64,000 bases of DNA. Origin: Symbiodinium natans. Taxonomy: Eukaryota; Sar; Dinophyceae; Suessiales; Symbiodiniaceae. Positions 32,190-42,439 of this stretch are shown piece by piece; within the stretch, counting starts at the first letter, position 1; each line of letters begins with the position of its first letter. Below the pieces are notes generated by a model. It was not told where the DNA came from. It saw only the letters and a program-made list of their open reading frames with translations, and made no database searches. Made by a program: the position numbers and the translations under genes. The stretch lies in assembly GCA_905221605.1 (NCBI GenBank), contig CAJNDS010000335.1, positions 1,508,930 through 1,572,929 of the forward strand. The letters run 5' to 3'.

Positions 32190-32442
32190 GTAGGGGTGGT
32201 ATGAAATGGCCTTGGCGGCCCGGGCCAGACCCTGATCGACCTCAGATATACATACCTGAGGGTTTAGGGTTGAGGGTTTTAGGGCTTTAAAATCTGCATG
32301 TTAAAATGGTCACCATGATGTATATATAGCATGCTACACCACAAATGACCGGGTAGAAGCTGACACAATCCAACCTACGTCTTGATTTACAACGTCGACT
32401 CTTGTACAGAATCCCCCAGCTGCAGAATACTCACAGTCCTAG

Positions 32443-32550
32443 TTGCCACCCTAGGACACCCCGCCGGTCCTCAACCCGGAACGCCAAGCCAATCCCCTGC
32501 CTCCTCCTCGAAGGAAGATGCAGGCCCCCGCGCCCTAGACCCCAAACCCG
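32443..32550 (+). CDS. Possible exon, Pro/Ser-rich
   Basis: After TACTCACAG the frame includes GPQPGTPSQSPASSSKEDAG and then runs into CCCTAAA repeats. Its true end is unknown. Confidence 0.35.
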
Positions 32551-32566
32551 CTGACCCCATGCTAAA

Positions 32567-32663
32567 CCCTAAACCCTAAACCCTAAACCCTAAACCCTAA
32601 ACCCTAAACCCTAAACCCTAAACCCTAAACCCTAAACCCTAAACCCTAAACCCTAAACCCTAC
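32567..32663 (+). repeat. CCCTAAA array
   Basis: About 14 heptamers. Confidence 0.95.
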
Positions 32664-32669
32664 CGTCAG

Positions 32670-32749
32670 TGGTCTGGACTCCGAGGCCCGGGGTGTGAAC
32701 TGCACTTTGCCAGGCGCGCGACAGGGCCTCCATGTCTGTAGGGCTTATG
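32670..32749 (+). CDS. Probable exon
   Basis: Acceptor ACCGTCAG. The frame GLDSEARGVNCTLPGARQGL ends at a GTTTAG donor from an array. Confidence 0.6.
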
Positions 32750-32959
32750 GTTTAGGGTTTAGGGTTTAGGGTTTAGGGTTTAGGGCTTAGGGCTTAGGGC
32801 TTAGGGTTTAGGGTTTAGGGTTTAGGGGCCCCAAAACCACATGAACATAAGGATCCTGCTGTTGGGGTATGAGGGCCCCCAAAAAGGGTGATTCTGGACA
32901 ATCATGTTTGTAGAATCCGTTTGTTTTCCTTGCGCTTATGTGGTGTCTTGGACCCTGCT

Positions 32960-33041
32960 ACTTCCCTCTGAAATTTTGGGATTTAGAGGATTTAGGGTTG
33001 CTACTTCCCTCTGAAATTTTGGGATTTAGAGGATTTAGGGT
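32960..33041 (+). repeat. 41-bp tandem duplication
   Basis: Two identical copies of a unit with GCTACTTCCCTCTG and ATTTAGAGGATTTAGGG. Confidence 0.9.
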
Positions 33042-33228
33042 TTTTTGCGTTCAGGTGATTTTATAACCATCGCTTTGCCGTGGTTCTACCGGGGCTATCG
33101 GTCTTGGGTTCGGGGTTTCAGGTGGGGTTTAGGGTTTTAGGGTTTAGGGTTTAGGGTTTAGGGTTTAGGGTTTAGGGTTTAGGGTTTAGGGTTTAGGGTT
33201 TAGGGGTATGGTTTTGGAATTTAGTATA

Positions 33229-33370
33229 GGGTGTATAGGGTTGAGTCATTGGGGGGTCGAGGGTATAGGGCTGGGGTTTAGGGTGTATAGGGTTGAGTCA
33301 TTGGGGGTCGAGGGTATAGGGTGTATAGGGTTGAGTCATTGGGGGTCGATGGTATAGGGCTGGGGTTTAG
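33229..33370 (+). repeat. GTATAGGGTTGAGTCATTGGGG minisatellite
   Basis: Three units with GTGTATAGGGTTGAGTCATT and GGTCGAGGGTATAGGG, with slight differences. Confidence 0.85.
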
Positions 33371-33493
33371 GGCCTTAGTTCCAGTTTGGGGCGAAGGGTA
33401 GGGTTTACAGGGCACGGGGCTGAGGTCTGATCTAAGGGTAGCTTCATGGCCCTAATGTGGTCCATTACCCTTTTTAACGGGTTCTGAAGCATG

Positions 33494-33611
33494 GGCCGAG
33501 ATTTCCAAGGTTTTCCTTTGCTGTTCAAGTTGACGTGCGAGTTCGAAGAGATGTTGGATGAACGGCCGATTCGAAGTGGCCACTTTTGCCTCCCCACAGA
33601 AGCTGCTGAAC
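33494..33611 (+). CDS. Exon-like frame inside family C element
   Basis: Open frame GRDFQGFPLLFKLTCEFEEM continuing with DERPIRSGHFCLPTEAAEP. No donor is certain; GC or GA donors are present near 33605. Confidence 0.45.
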
Positions 33612-33638
33612 CCGAAACCCTAAACCCTGAATCCTAAG

Positions 33639-33880
33639 CCCCTACTTTCGGCAACCCCCACGTTGAAAGACAGCTGGCGGAGCTTCGCATGCTTGTATGT
33701 CATAATCGGCGACAGATTTTCGGGATGAAGGCAGATGAGCTTTCAATCCCACAGAGCAGATGCCATGCATGCGAGCACATCGTCATCACCAGCGGTTTGC
33801 TGCATCCTCGCCACAAGCTGAACCTCAAGCTGAGGCTCGCTCTGCACCTGGCGTGGCAGAAGCTCCCCAAGCTTTTGTAG
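33639..33880 (+). CDS. Probable terminal exon, basic
   Basis: After TCCTAAG the frame runs 79 codons, VERQLAELRMLVCHNRRQIF and onward, with a CHACEH motif and a Leu/Lys-rich C-terminus. It stops at TAG 33878-33880. Not recognised. Confidence 0.6.
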
Positions 33881-34187
33881 GGTATATATAAGTTTTAAGG
33901 GCCCATATCAATGGACCATCTAACTACACTCGGATTTGAGTTTGCATTGTGAGGGGCAGGGAAAACGCCCCTAAACCCTAATCCGCCAGGCCTGTATGGG
34001 TGGCTTGAATTTGTGGGCCTTACATAAGGTACCCCGAAAGGGATCGTGACTGAGGCAAAACGACCACTTAGGCGTTCGAGGTTTTTACGATGTTGTTGGC
34101 CTACACCCTACACCCGACAGGCAGATTTTGCCTTTAGAGGTTTAGGGTTTAGGGTTTAGGGCTTAGGGTTTCGGGTTTAGGGTTTAG

Positions 34188-34250
34188 GTGGTTCTTGGCA
34201 ACTTCGCTGAGGGGATCCTCGAAAGCCCCCTTAAGCCCTGCAAACTATAG
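34188..34250 (+). CDS. Probable terminal exon
   Basis: The acceptor is the TTTAG of an array. VVLGNFAEGILESPLKPCKL then TAG. Confidence 0.55.
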   Translation: MVLGNFAEGILESPLKPCKL

Positions 34251-34420
34251 GAGCCATGCGCGGCAAGCTGGAAACGTAACCTATCAACTAAACGCCCGAA
34301 CCTTAAATCCCACAAACCCAATAGGCCCCTAAACCCTGCAAACCATAAGCCGTTGAAGCCCGAAACCCTAAACTTTGAGCTGGGACCCTAAACCCTAACT
34401 CCTAAACCCTAAACCCTCAG

Positions 34421-34541
34421 CACCCGACGGTTCCCTGCGTCCGCCAGGCTCCTTCCCGGTGATCCTCGGCAGCCTCTTTCCCTCCCTCGCGGCGGCACCC
34501 AATCCCAACGAAGCTGCCAACCAGCAGCGCGGACGCACAGG
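34421..34541 (+). CDS. Probable exon
   Basis: Acceptor ACCCTCAG. Frame SFPVILGSLFPSLAAAPNPN within 39 codons. The donor GTTCAG begins an array. Confidence 0.6.
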
Positions 34542-35008
34542 GTTCAGGGTTTAGGGTTTAGGGTTTAGGGTTCAGGGTTCAGGGTTTAGGGTTTAGGGTT
34601 TAGGGTTAGGGTTCAGAGTTTAGGGTTTAGGAGTTTAGGGGTATAGGTTGGGATGGGGAGCGTTCGGCTTTAGGAGGGATTTTAGGGTTCATAGTGTTTG
34701 TAGGTTTTTGGCTTTGTTTTTGTTAATGGGTTTTGAAGGTTTGTGGTGTTTATAGTTTGTTTGGGGGGGGGGGGGGGTTAATAGTTAGGGTTTATAGACT
34801 TAGCTTTAGGATTGATAGGGCTGAAGGCCCGACACCCAACAACAGAACGTCGCCCTGTAAGCTAAAGACATGTTTTAATCAGGGTCCAGGGTTCAGGGTT
34901 TCGGGGTTCAGGGTTCAGGTTTCAGGGTTCAGGTCTCAGGGTTCAGGGTTTAGGGTTTAGGGTTTAGGGTTTAGGGTCTAGGGTTTCGGTTTAGGGTTTA
35001 GGGGTTAG

Positions 35009-35096
35009 GGTTGACCCCTCAAAGAAGGCATCGGACGCAGCCGTCACAAAAGAGGTTGTTCAGAGGCCAGGAATGAGGAACTTCCAAGCACTCTGG
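35009..35096 (+). CDS. Probable exon
   Basis: It starts after a GGGTTAG array end. Frame DPSKKASDAAVTKEVVQRPG and onward, donor GTACTA. Confidence 0.6.
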
Positions 35097-35468
35097 GTAC
35101 TACCAGTATCTTCTTTGTTTAGGGCTTAGGGTTTAGGGTTTAGGGTTAGGGTTTAGGGTTTAGGGTTTAGGGTTTAGAGTTTAGGGTTTAGGGTTTAGGG
35201 TTTAAGGTTTGTATCCCTTTGGAGGTTCTCACTACAAGTCGTAGGGTTTAGAGATTGGGATTTAGGGTAGAACTACCCATATACCTCTGAAGACCGTAAG
35301 GGTGCTCGAAGTAAACCCTAAACCCTAAACCCTAAACCCTAAACCCTTAACCCTTAACCCTAAACCCTTAACCCTAAACCCTAAACCCTTAACCCTTAAT
35401 TAACCCTAAACCCGCAACCCTAAACCCTAAACCCTAAACCCTAAACCCTAAACCCTAAACCCTGGAAG

Positions 35469-35545
35469 ATCTGAAAACAACTGTCCAAGGCCTGCGGACA
35501 CGATGTCGGCCGCGATCGCCGCGCGAGAGGCCGCAACCTGGGGAT
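35469..35545 (+). CDS. Probable exon, Arg-rich
   Basis: Acceptor TGGAAG. LKTTVQGLRTRCRPRSPRER and onward, donor GTAGGG. Confidence 0.5.
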
Positions 35546-35818
35546 GTAGGGTTCAGGGTTTAGGGTCTAGGGTTTGGGGTTTAGGGTTGCTTACAGGTTA
35601 GGTGGTGTGTTTTTTAGAGTTTGGGGTTTGTGGCTCATAGATATGGTAATTTGGGTTGAAGGTTTAGGGTTTAGGGTTTAGTGTTTAGGGTTTAGGGTTT
35701 GGGCGTGTTGGGTTTGGGTTTTGGTGTTTCGGACGTGAGGTTTGGGGGATTAGGGCTTAGTCTTTGCGGGTTGGGGCCAGGATAGCCTCCTGAGGGCTTG
35801 TGGGTGGGCATCTTGCAG

Positions 35819-35843
35819 GGTGCTTGTGGATTGAAGCCCAGAC
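35819..35843 (+). CDS. Possible micro-exon
   Basis: CATCTTGCAG, then seven codons (CLWIEAQ), then the consensus-like donor GTAAGG. Good splice sites, but very short. Confidence 0.35.
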
Positions 35844-36142
35844 GTAAGGGTTTAGGGTTTCGGGTTTCGGGTTTAGGGTTTAGGGTTTAGGGTTAGGCTT
35901 TAGGGTTTAGGGTTTAGGGGTAAACCCTAAATTACTAAACCCTTAAAACTCCGGACCCAAAAAACCCCAACCCTCAAGCCCCATGCTAAAAAGACCACGC
36001 GATATAGGGCTTAAAGGGGGTTAGGGTTAGCGTTAGGGTTTGGGTTCCCGTTAGGGTTTATATCTCTTTGCAGAGAAGCACCGGGACCCTAAAGCCTAAA
36101 GCCTGAACCCTAAACCCTAAACCCTAAACCCTAAACCCTAAA

Positions 36143-36258
36143 CCCTAAGCCCTAAGCCCTAAGCCCTAAGCCCTAAGCCCTAAGCCCTAAGCCCTAAGCC
36201 CTAAGCCCTAAGCCCTAAGCCCTAAGCCCTAAGCCCTAAGCCCTAAGCCCTAAGCCCT
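36143..36258 (+). repeat. CCCTAAG heptamer array
   Basis: About 16 consecutive CCCTAAG units embedded between standard CCCTAAA arrays (36101-36317). Confidence 0.95.
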
Positions 36259-36335
36259 AACCTAAACCCTAAACCCTAAACCCTAAACCCTAAACCCTAA
36301 ACCCTAAACCCTAAACCCACCCCGAATCGTGCGAG

Positions 36336-36413
36336 GCCTTCCTGGCGCGAATGGCTCGGAAGAAGCGTGACATTCCTCCGGCAACTGGCAGGCCAAGAGC
36401 TTGGTGGTTTCGG
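36336..36413 (+). CDS. Probable exon, basic
   Basis: Acceptor GTGCGAG. AFLARMARKKRDIPPATGRP and onward. A GTTTTAG donor follows. Confidence 0.5.
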
Positions 36414-36505
36414 GTTTTAGGGTTTAGGGTTTCGGGTTTAGGGTTTAGGGTTTAGGGTTAGGGTTTTGGGTTTGGGGGTGAGGGTTACGGTCTTAGGGCA
36501 TTCAG

Positions 36506-36571
36506 AGTCACCTGGAAACAACTTGTAGGAATTGCCACAGGGCTTTCTACGATTTGCTCAGGAGAGCCCTC
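36506..36571 (+). CDS. Probable exon with CRNC motif
   Basis: Acceptor GGCATTCAG. SHLETTCRNCHRAFYDLLRR, then a poly-C tract hides the end. Confidence 0.45.
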
Positions 36572-37077
36572 CCCCCCCCCCACCTTCTATGTTTTAAAGT
36601 TGTTTGGGGGTTCTCAAGGAAATAGGGAGGTTAACGAGACCCCAATAAGGTACCCCTAATATCGGAAACCCCATGGTAGTTTAGGGTGCTGGGAATGGGG
36701 CTCGGAGTATTGTTCTTCTATGTTCCTTTTTTGGGGGGAGAGTGTTGGGGGGAGTTGGGATGAGGACTACAACCCCTAGAACCACGCTTAATCCCTAAAC
36801 CCCCAAACCACTAAACCCCCAAACCCCGAAAGCCCTCGACCCCTAAACCCCTAAACCCCCAAACCCCCAAACCCTAAACCTCTAAATTTAAGTGCCTCCG
36901 GCTCAAGCCGCCGACCTTGCAGGGGTTTGGGTCTGGGTGGGGGGGTGGGGGGGGGTGGGGGGGGTGGGGCCAGCCTGGCGAGAAGCTACCTGAGCGGGGG
37001 TAGGGGGGGGGAGGTAGGGGGGTAGGGGGGGGGGGGGGGGTTAGGGGGGGTAAAGGGGGGTAGGGTCTTTTCCAAAG

Positions 37078-37204
37078 GAGCCCCTATGCCCTGTGCGAAA
37101 CCGCCTATGCTCCATGAGTTTACGCGGTGTGGGTGGCCTGTTCCTCCACGGAAAAGCTGCCGGGGTACCCCGGAGGTTTTCATCTCCAGAAACCCATCCA
37201 CAGG
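37078..37204 (+). CDS. Probable exon
   Basis: Acceptor CTTTTCCAAAG. The 42 codons include EPLCPVRNRLCSMSLRGVGG, with donor GTCGGC. The minus-strand frame over the same bases is judged a shadow. Confidence 0.5.
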
Positions 37205-37282
37205 GTCGGCGGACCCCCAAACCCCTAAACCCCTAAACTCCTACACCCGAAAACCCTAACCGCTAAACCCCTAAACCGTCAG

Positions 37283-37550
37283 CAAGAATGCCGGCATGGA
37301 TGGTAGGCAGCTTCCTGATCCCCACGCGCCGGGATACCTCAAGACCCCGGACAAATTCGTGGATTGCTGCTTGGTCGACGCGCTGCGTGCATTGGGCCAC
37401 AAGGTTTCCTATTCTCAAGTCGGCCCCTTTCGGAACATGCAGGGCATGAACTGGCTGCGCCCTCTCAGGACAATGTTAAGAAAGAGAGGGGTGCTCGCAA
37501 CGCTTGCAAACCATCACTTTAAATGCAAGTTGTTTTTGAAACAGCAGTGA
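37283..37550 (+). CDS. Probable terminal exon, 88 codons
   Basis: After AACCGTCAG the frame runs 88 codons to TGA 37548-37550. It includes DKFVDCCLVDALRALGHKVS and a Lys/Arg-rich end (RTMLRKRGVLATLANHHFK). This is one of the longest convincing coding stretches. Family not recognised. Confidence 0.7.
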
Positions 37551-37892
37551 GAGTCGTGTCAGCAACTGTGCGTGCGAGTTGTGCTTTTTAGAGGAAGACG
37601 ACTGTGACCCCAACCCCTAAACCCTAACCCTACACCCTAGTCCCTAAACCTCAAACCCTAAACCCTAACCCCTAACCCCTAAACTCTAAACCCCCTAATT
37701 ACACCCTAAACCCCTAACCCTAAACCTTAAACCCTAAACCCTAACCCCCTAAACACTAAACCCTACACCCTAACCCCCTAAACCCTAAGACCCTAAACCC
37801 TAAACCCTACACCCTAACCCCCTAAACCCTAAGACCCTAAACCTAAACCCTAAACCCTAAACCCTAAAACCGTGAACCCTTTCCTTGGGAAG

Positions 37893-37986
37893 GTTCGAGT
37901 CACCGGCGCCGGTCCTGCTTGGACGCCAAGCACCTTCCAAGCCAGCCTCAGTGGAGGACCGACCCTACCATGTGCGCCTTGAAAGG
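37893..37986 (+). CDS. Probable exon
   Basis: Acceptor CTTGGGAAG. FESPAPVLLGRQAPSKPASV and onward. It ends GAAAGG against an array donor. Confidence 0.6.
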
Positions 37987-38012
37987 GTTTAGGGTTTAGG
38001 GTTTAGGGTTTA

Positions 38013-38070
38013 GGGCCTAAAGTTTAGGGCCTAAAGTTTAGGGCCTAAAGTTTAGGGCCTAAAGTTTAGG
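38013..38070 (+). repeat. 14-bp TTTAGGGCCTAAAG repeat
   Basis: Four units in which a TTTAGGG and a CCTAAA meet head to head. The unit recurs at 38108-38136. Confidence 0.85.
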
Positions 38071-38162
38071 GTTATTGAGCACACTCGAAGGGTCCATGTA
38101 CCTAAAGGTTTAGGGTTTAGGGCCTAAAGTTTAGGGTTATTGAGTCATTGAGCACACCCGAA

Positions 38163-38264
38163 GGGTCCATGTACCTAAATAGGGAGTACCTGGGCCTCAA
38201 AGTACCTCCTACAACGGTACTTTCGGGCCCAAGTATACATGAATGAGGTGCCTGGACCCTTAGG
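38163..38264. repeat. Family B inverted-repeat element, copy 4
   Basis: Termini AAGGGTCCATGTACC and TGGACCCTTAG. A partial copy precedes it at 38091-38108. Confidence 0.7.
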
Positions 38265-38761
38265 GTACCATTTGCTTCTAAGAACCCCCAAAAACAAAGA
38301 TCGATCCTTCCTTATACTGGGCATTATACTTTGACAACCAGTTTCTTTGATATGTATATTCATTTGGTGGTAGTTTCGGGCTTTGGGCTTGGGAAGCGGC
38401 CCACAAGACGTACCAGTTTCTTTGTAAGTTCTTAAGCAAATGGTCGAACCCTGGGACTTTTTTGGGGGGGCGAGATTGGGCGTAGAGGGTTTTGGGCTTC
38501 GGGTTCAGGGTTCTGGGACCAAGCCAGGACTTCTTTTTGGGGGCTCAGTTGGGTTTAGGGTTTAGGGTTTAGGGTTTTTGGGGTTTAGGGTTTTTTGGGG
38601 GCTAAGCCCGCAGTGCAACGGCTTGAAGGTTCATGGTACTTAGTAACCAGCGCCGAATGCTTCCGCCTCTCCATACCAACCCTAAACCTGAACACAAAAC
38701 TCCCGAAACCATATAAGCCTCAGCTAACCCCTTGCAAATCCTGAAGTCCGAAACCCTTAAG

Positions 38762-38828
38762 CACCGGCAAGCTTACGGATAATAGTGGCATCGCGATGTT
38801 TTTGCAATCTTTCCCAACCTGGTCATGA
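38762..38828 (+). CDS. Probable terminal exon
   Basis: Acceptor ACCCTTAAG. TGKLTDNSGIAMFLQSFPTW, Ser, then TGA. Confidence 0.55.
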
Positions 38829-38930
38829 TGTGAGGTTTCGGGTATTTAGGGAAATCCTGCGCAAACCCTAACATGTTTGGCAAAAGCCTCTGAACCCCAA
38901 GCCCGAGACCCGGAACCCCAGCAACAGCCA

Positions 38931-39070
38931 CTTGAAGGTTCATGGGACTTACTAAACCAATTATAACTGCACTTATAACCCTACTTATAATACCCCTAAA
39001 GGGCCTTACAGGGGTTATCCCAATTATAAGTACAGTTATAAGTGGTTATTAAGTCCCATGAACCTTCAAG
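38931..39070. mobile_element. Family A inverted-repeat element
   Basis: CTTGAAGGTTCATGGGACTTA pairs with the complementary right end finishing AACCTTCAAG. It lies 9 bp before the exon at 39080. Confidence 0.75.
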
Positions 39071-39079
39071 CATGTGCAG

Positions 39080-39177
39080 GAAGTGGTCATGCCGACTGTG
39101 CAGACGGATGCCAGGGCATGTGCCACTGAAGCCCGCCGCTATCACCTCCTGCGGCAGGAGCTTCCTGGGTGCACTAG
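39080..39177 (+). CDS. Probable exon
   Basis: Acceptor CATGTGCAG. Frame TVQTDARACATEARRYHLLR within 32 codons. It ends ACTAG before the array donor GTTTAG. Confidence 0.55.
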
Positions 39178-39305
39178 GTTTAGGGTAAGGGTTTAGGGTT
39201 TAGGGTTTAGGGTTTAGGGTTTAGGGTTTAGGGTTTAGGGTTTAGGGTTTAGGGTTTAGGGTTAGGGTTTAGGGTTTAGGGTTTAGGGTTTAGGGTTTAG
39301 GGTTA
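39176..39305 (+). repeat. TTTAGGG array
   Basis: About 18 heptamers beginning at the exon end. Confidence 0.95.
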
Positions 39306-39468
39306 GTCTTACAGGATCAGGGGACTTAGTAAAGACAGATAACTATAATTACTCACAATTGCTTAATTATAAGCCTAGCTAAGGTACTTAAGGTACGGTT
39401 TAGGGCTTCATAGGGGTTTGTGGGTGCAGTGTTTAGGGTTTTCGGTTGAGGGGGTTTGAGGGGTCTAG

Positions 39469-39567
39469 AGGGAGGCAGAGGGTGCGTCCCATTGTGCCCC
39501 TTGTGGCGTTCAGGTTCCTTCACAACCCGCCCAGTCTATACCTTTGCCTGTGGGACAGGCGGACGAT
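39469..39567 (+). CDS. Probable exon, frame provisional
   Basis: After GGGGTCTAG all three frames are open. The best by third-position GC reads RVRPIVPLVAFRFLHNPPSL. Donor GTTGGG. Confidence 0.45.
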
Positions 39568-39576
39568 GTTGGGAAA

Positions 39577-39673
39577 CCCTAAACCCTAAACCCTAAACCC
39601 TAAACCCTAAACCCTAAACCCTAAACCCTAAACCCTAAACCCTAAACCCTAAACCCTAAACCCTAAACCCTAC
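39577..39673 (+). repeat. CCCTAAA array
   Basis: About 14 heptamers. Confidence 0.95.
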
Positions 39674-40073
39674 CACACTTAGCTGCTGGTAACCCGAGTT
39701 CTTAGGGTTGATAAGTTTAGGTGTTGTTGCGACCCGCAGCAGCAGCGAAAACACCAAAAAGAGCGCGCCCCACCCCGCTGCCACAGCTTAGGGAACCAGG
39801 ATGGGCTTTTAGGCCCTAGAATCCCCAGAATCAACCCTATAAAGGGGTTTAGGGTTTAGGGTTTAGGGTTTAGGGTCTTTTTGGGGGGTTGTAGGGTATA
39901 ATAGCCCGTCCTGGAAGAAACAAACGCCCGCGAGTGAGTGAGCGAGCGCGCCCAAGGCCCGCAGCAGCAGCAGCAGCAGCAAAACTACAGCAACAGCAAA
40001 GAAGCAGCAAACAAACCATCAGCCATAAACCCTGAACCCTAAACCCTAAACCCCTAAACCTGAAGCATTATAG

Positions 40074-40157
40074 GAGCACGGGCGCTGATGTTGTCGAGGG
40101 CCATAGGCTTAGCAGACACGCCCGGCGTGTACACTCGAATTTTCGGCTGTCTGCGCG
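40074..40157 (+). CDS. Exon with S1-protease-like PGVYTR motif
   Basis: Acceptor CATTATAG, donor GTGATG, 2-nt start and 1-nt end. The 27 codons include SRAIGLADTPGVYTRIFGCL. TPGVYTR matches the conserved segment near the C-terminus of chymotrypsin-fold S1A serine proteases. The usual preceding GDSGGP segment was not found in nearby exons, so the assignment rests on one motif. Confidence 0.4.
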
Positions 40158-40377
40158 GTGATGCTGGGGGTTTCGGGTGTTAGAGTTTTAGGGTTTAGGG
40201 TGTTAGGGTTTTGGGGTGTTGGAGTTTTAGGGTTTTGGGTTTTAGGGTTGTAGTTTTTTGTTCCCAAAACTGTTCTGTTTTAGAGCTTCAAGTTTTCGGG
40301 CGGCAACTAAACCGCTAAACCCTAAACCCTAGACCCAAATGTTAACCGTCGAGGTTTGGGTCCGGGATCGTTTCTAG

Positions 40378-40446
40378 AGCAACCTATGCACCCTTGGTGA
40401 CTGGGCAAATGTCGCACGCAGCAATTTCAGTCTGAATCTCCTTTAG
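40378..40446 (+). CDS. Probable terminal exon
   Basis: Acceptor TCGTTTCTAG. SNLCTLGDWANVARSNFSLN, two Leu, then TAG. Confidence 0.55.
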   Translation, partial: SNLCTLGDWANVARSNFSLNLL

Positions 40447-41043
40447 CGCCGTAAACGATCCTCGTAAAGGACCTCTAGACCAACCCGAAACCCTAAACCC
40501 TGAACCCTGAACCCTCAACCCTAAGCCTCCCTTTGACCGGTCGCCTAGGCAACTCCAGGCAGACCCGATCCCCAACAAGTATCCGTAGAACATGAGCGCG
40601 CTGCACGGAACCTTCTTGCGCCAGTTCGGGGCTTAGGGTGTACAGGATTTAGGGCATTAGGGTTTAGGGTATTAGGGTTTAGGGCACAGTTTGGGGTTTA
40701 GGGTATAGGGTTTAGGGTTGGTGAGGCTCGTAGGGTTTAGAGGTGTTTCGGGGCTCCGGGCTCAGGGCTTTCGGGCGGGGGATGAGGATACCCTAAACGT
40801 CCAAGTGATGACCGTCTTGGCTTCTCAAACCCTCAACCCTCAACCCTGAACCCTAAGCCCTAAACCCTAAACCCTAAACCCTAAACCCTAAACCCTAAAC
40901 CCTAAACCCTAAACCCTAAACCCTAAACCCTAAGCCCTAAGCCCTAAGCCCTAAGCCCTAAGCCCTGGCCCTTATACCCTAAACCCTCAACCCGAACCCC
41001 TAAAGCCTGGGTCTGATACCTTGCACCGTATAAACCCTAAGGC

Positions 41044-41199
41044 CTACTTGGAGGGTCCGAGGACTTAGTTGCTAGTTATCTAAGGGTTTAGGGTTTAGGG
41101 TTTAGGGTTTAGGGTTTAGGGTTTAGGGTTTAGGGTTTAGGGTTTAGGGTACCTATAAGCCTACCTACTTTCTACCTAGTCCCCCGACCCTACAAGTAG
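41044..41199. repeat. Inverted-repeat element with TTTAGGG loop
   Basis: CTACTTGGAGGGTCCGAGGAC pairs imperfectly with CCCCGACCCTACAAGTAG. Nine heptamers occupy the loop (41088-41150). Distantly related to family A. Confidence 0.6.
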
Positions 41200-41260
41200 T
41201 GGGTCGGCACCCTAAACCCTAAACCCTAAACCCTAAATCCTGAACCTGCATCTTGGAGAG

Positions 41261-41351
41261 GAGCGCATCCTCGCACGGATGGTGGTGTGAGATGTGCAAT
41301 GAGAAGACCCATGCCACGAGGATTCCCAGTATTGTACTGCTTCTTTCTTAG
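41261..41351 (+). CDS. Probable terminal exon, Cys-rich
   Basis: Acceptor TTGGAGAG. SASSHGWWCEMCNEKTHATR and onward, with a CX2C pair. It stops at TAG 41349-41351. Confidence 0.5.
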
Positions 41352-41518
41352 GGTTTAGGGTTTAGGGTTTAGGGTTTAGGGTTTAGGGTTTAGGGTTTAG
41401 GGTTTAGGGTTAGGTTTAGGGTTTAGGGTTTAGGGTTTAGGGTTTAGGGTTTAGGGTTTAGGGTTTAGGGTTTAGGGTTTAGGGTTTAGGGTTTAGGGTT
41501 TAGGGTTTAGGGTTTAGG
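41344..41518 (+). repeat. TTTAGGG array
   Basis: About 24 heptamers, starting over the stop codon of the preceding exon. Confidence 0.95.
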
Positions 41519-41638
41519 TTTTTTTTGCTTAGGGTTCAGGGTTTATCTCAGGGTAGTTACATGGGCCCCTAATATGGTACCTAACCCCCTTTAAAGTGCC
41601 ACCAGGATTCCCAGTATTGTGCTGCTTCTCTCTGTTTA

Positions 41639-41789
41639 AGGGTAGTTACATGGGCCCTTAGGATGGTACCTAACCTCCTTTAAAGGGTTCTGATGAATGG
41701 GCCCTTCATTTGTTGTATAGGGTGTACAAGGGGTATATAAGGGGAACCCTTTTAAGGGCCCATACTACGGGACCATGTAATTACCCTAG
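41639..41789. mobile_element. Family C inverted-repeat element, complete
   Basis: AGGGTAGTTACATGGGCCCTT pairs with the right end ACGGGACCATGTAATTACCCT. A truncated left half lies at 41560-41596. Confidence 0.75.
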
Positions 41790-42081
41790 GAACTGCTGCT
41801 TTGTTGCTCTCGACATACATAGTAGTGTACACCAATGCGAAGCCTAAACTCATAACCCCCCTATGTACTCCTTGCTACTTCTCCTTCGTAGCCTCATTGT
41901 AGAACTTCAAAAAAGGAACCCAAGCTGGAACCCCCCGCCCCCTTTCCGGAAACATCATGTGGATGTTTAGAGGAGGAAAAAGATTTGTTCGTTTTAGGGG
42001 CTAGGGTTTAGGGTTCAGGGTAGAGGGTTTAGGGTTTAGGGTTCAGGGTTCAGAGTTTAGGGTTCAGGGTTCAGAGTTTAG

Positions 42082-42253
42082 GGTTTTGTTGTTGGCTGCT
42101 GAGCCTTGGTTACGGATTCTGTGGTGTGGGATGCGTAGATGTGAGATTCTGCCCTGTCATTATGTGCCAGCAGAGGTAGTCCGGCAAGCTGCCAAAAGCC
42201 TTGTGGATCTCAGAACTGTGAGAACAAGCGAGGGTGCAAGAGGCTCATATTGA
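42082..42253 (+). CDS. Probable terminal exon, 56 codons
   Basis: After GAGTTTAG the frame includes EPWLRILWCGMRRCEILPCH and KSLVDLRTVRTSEGARGSY, and stops at TGA 42251-42253. The start may be further in. Confidence 0.55.
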
Positions 42254-42439
42254 GGAGTATGCTTCAGGGGGTTTTAAATTTCCATCCTAGCAAATTACAC
42301 ACCCAAACCCCAGACCCCAACCCCAAGCCCCAAACCCTAAGCCTCAACCCCTAAACCCTAAACCCCAAACCCCAAACCCTACACCCCAAACCCTAAACCC
42401 TAAACCCTAAACCCTAAACCCTAAACCCTAAACCCCAAG

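Larger units (their letters stand above)
33433..33930. mobile_element. Family C element carrying exon-like cargo
   Basis: The left part runs from GGGTAGCTTCATGG to GGTTCTGAAGCATGGGCC, and the right part from GGTATATATAAG through AAGGGCCCATAT to a degenerate terminus. These are the two halves of the family C sequence seen intact at 41639-41789. The middle is replaced by about 385 bp with two open frames. Confidence 0.45.
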
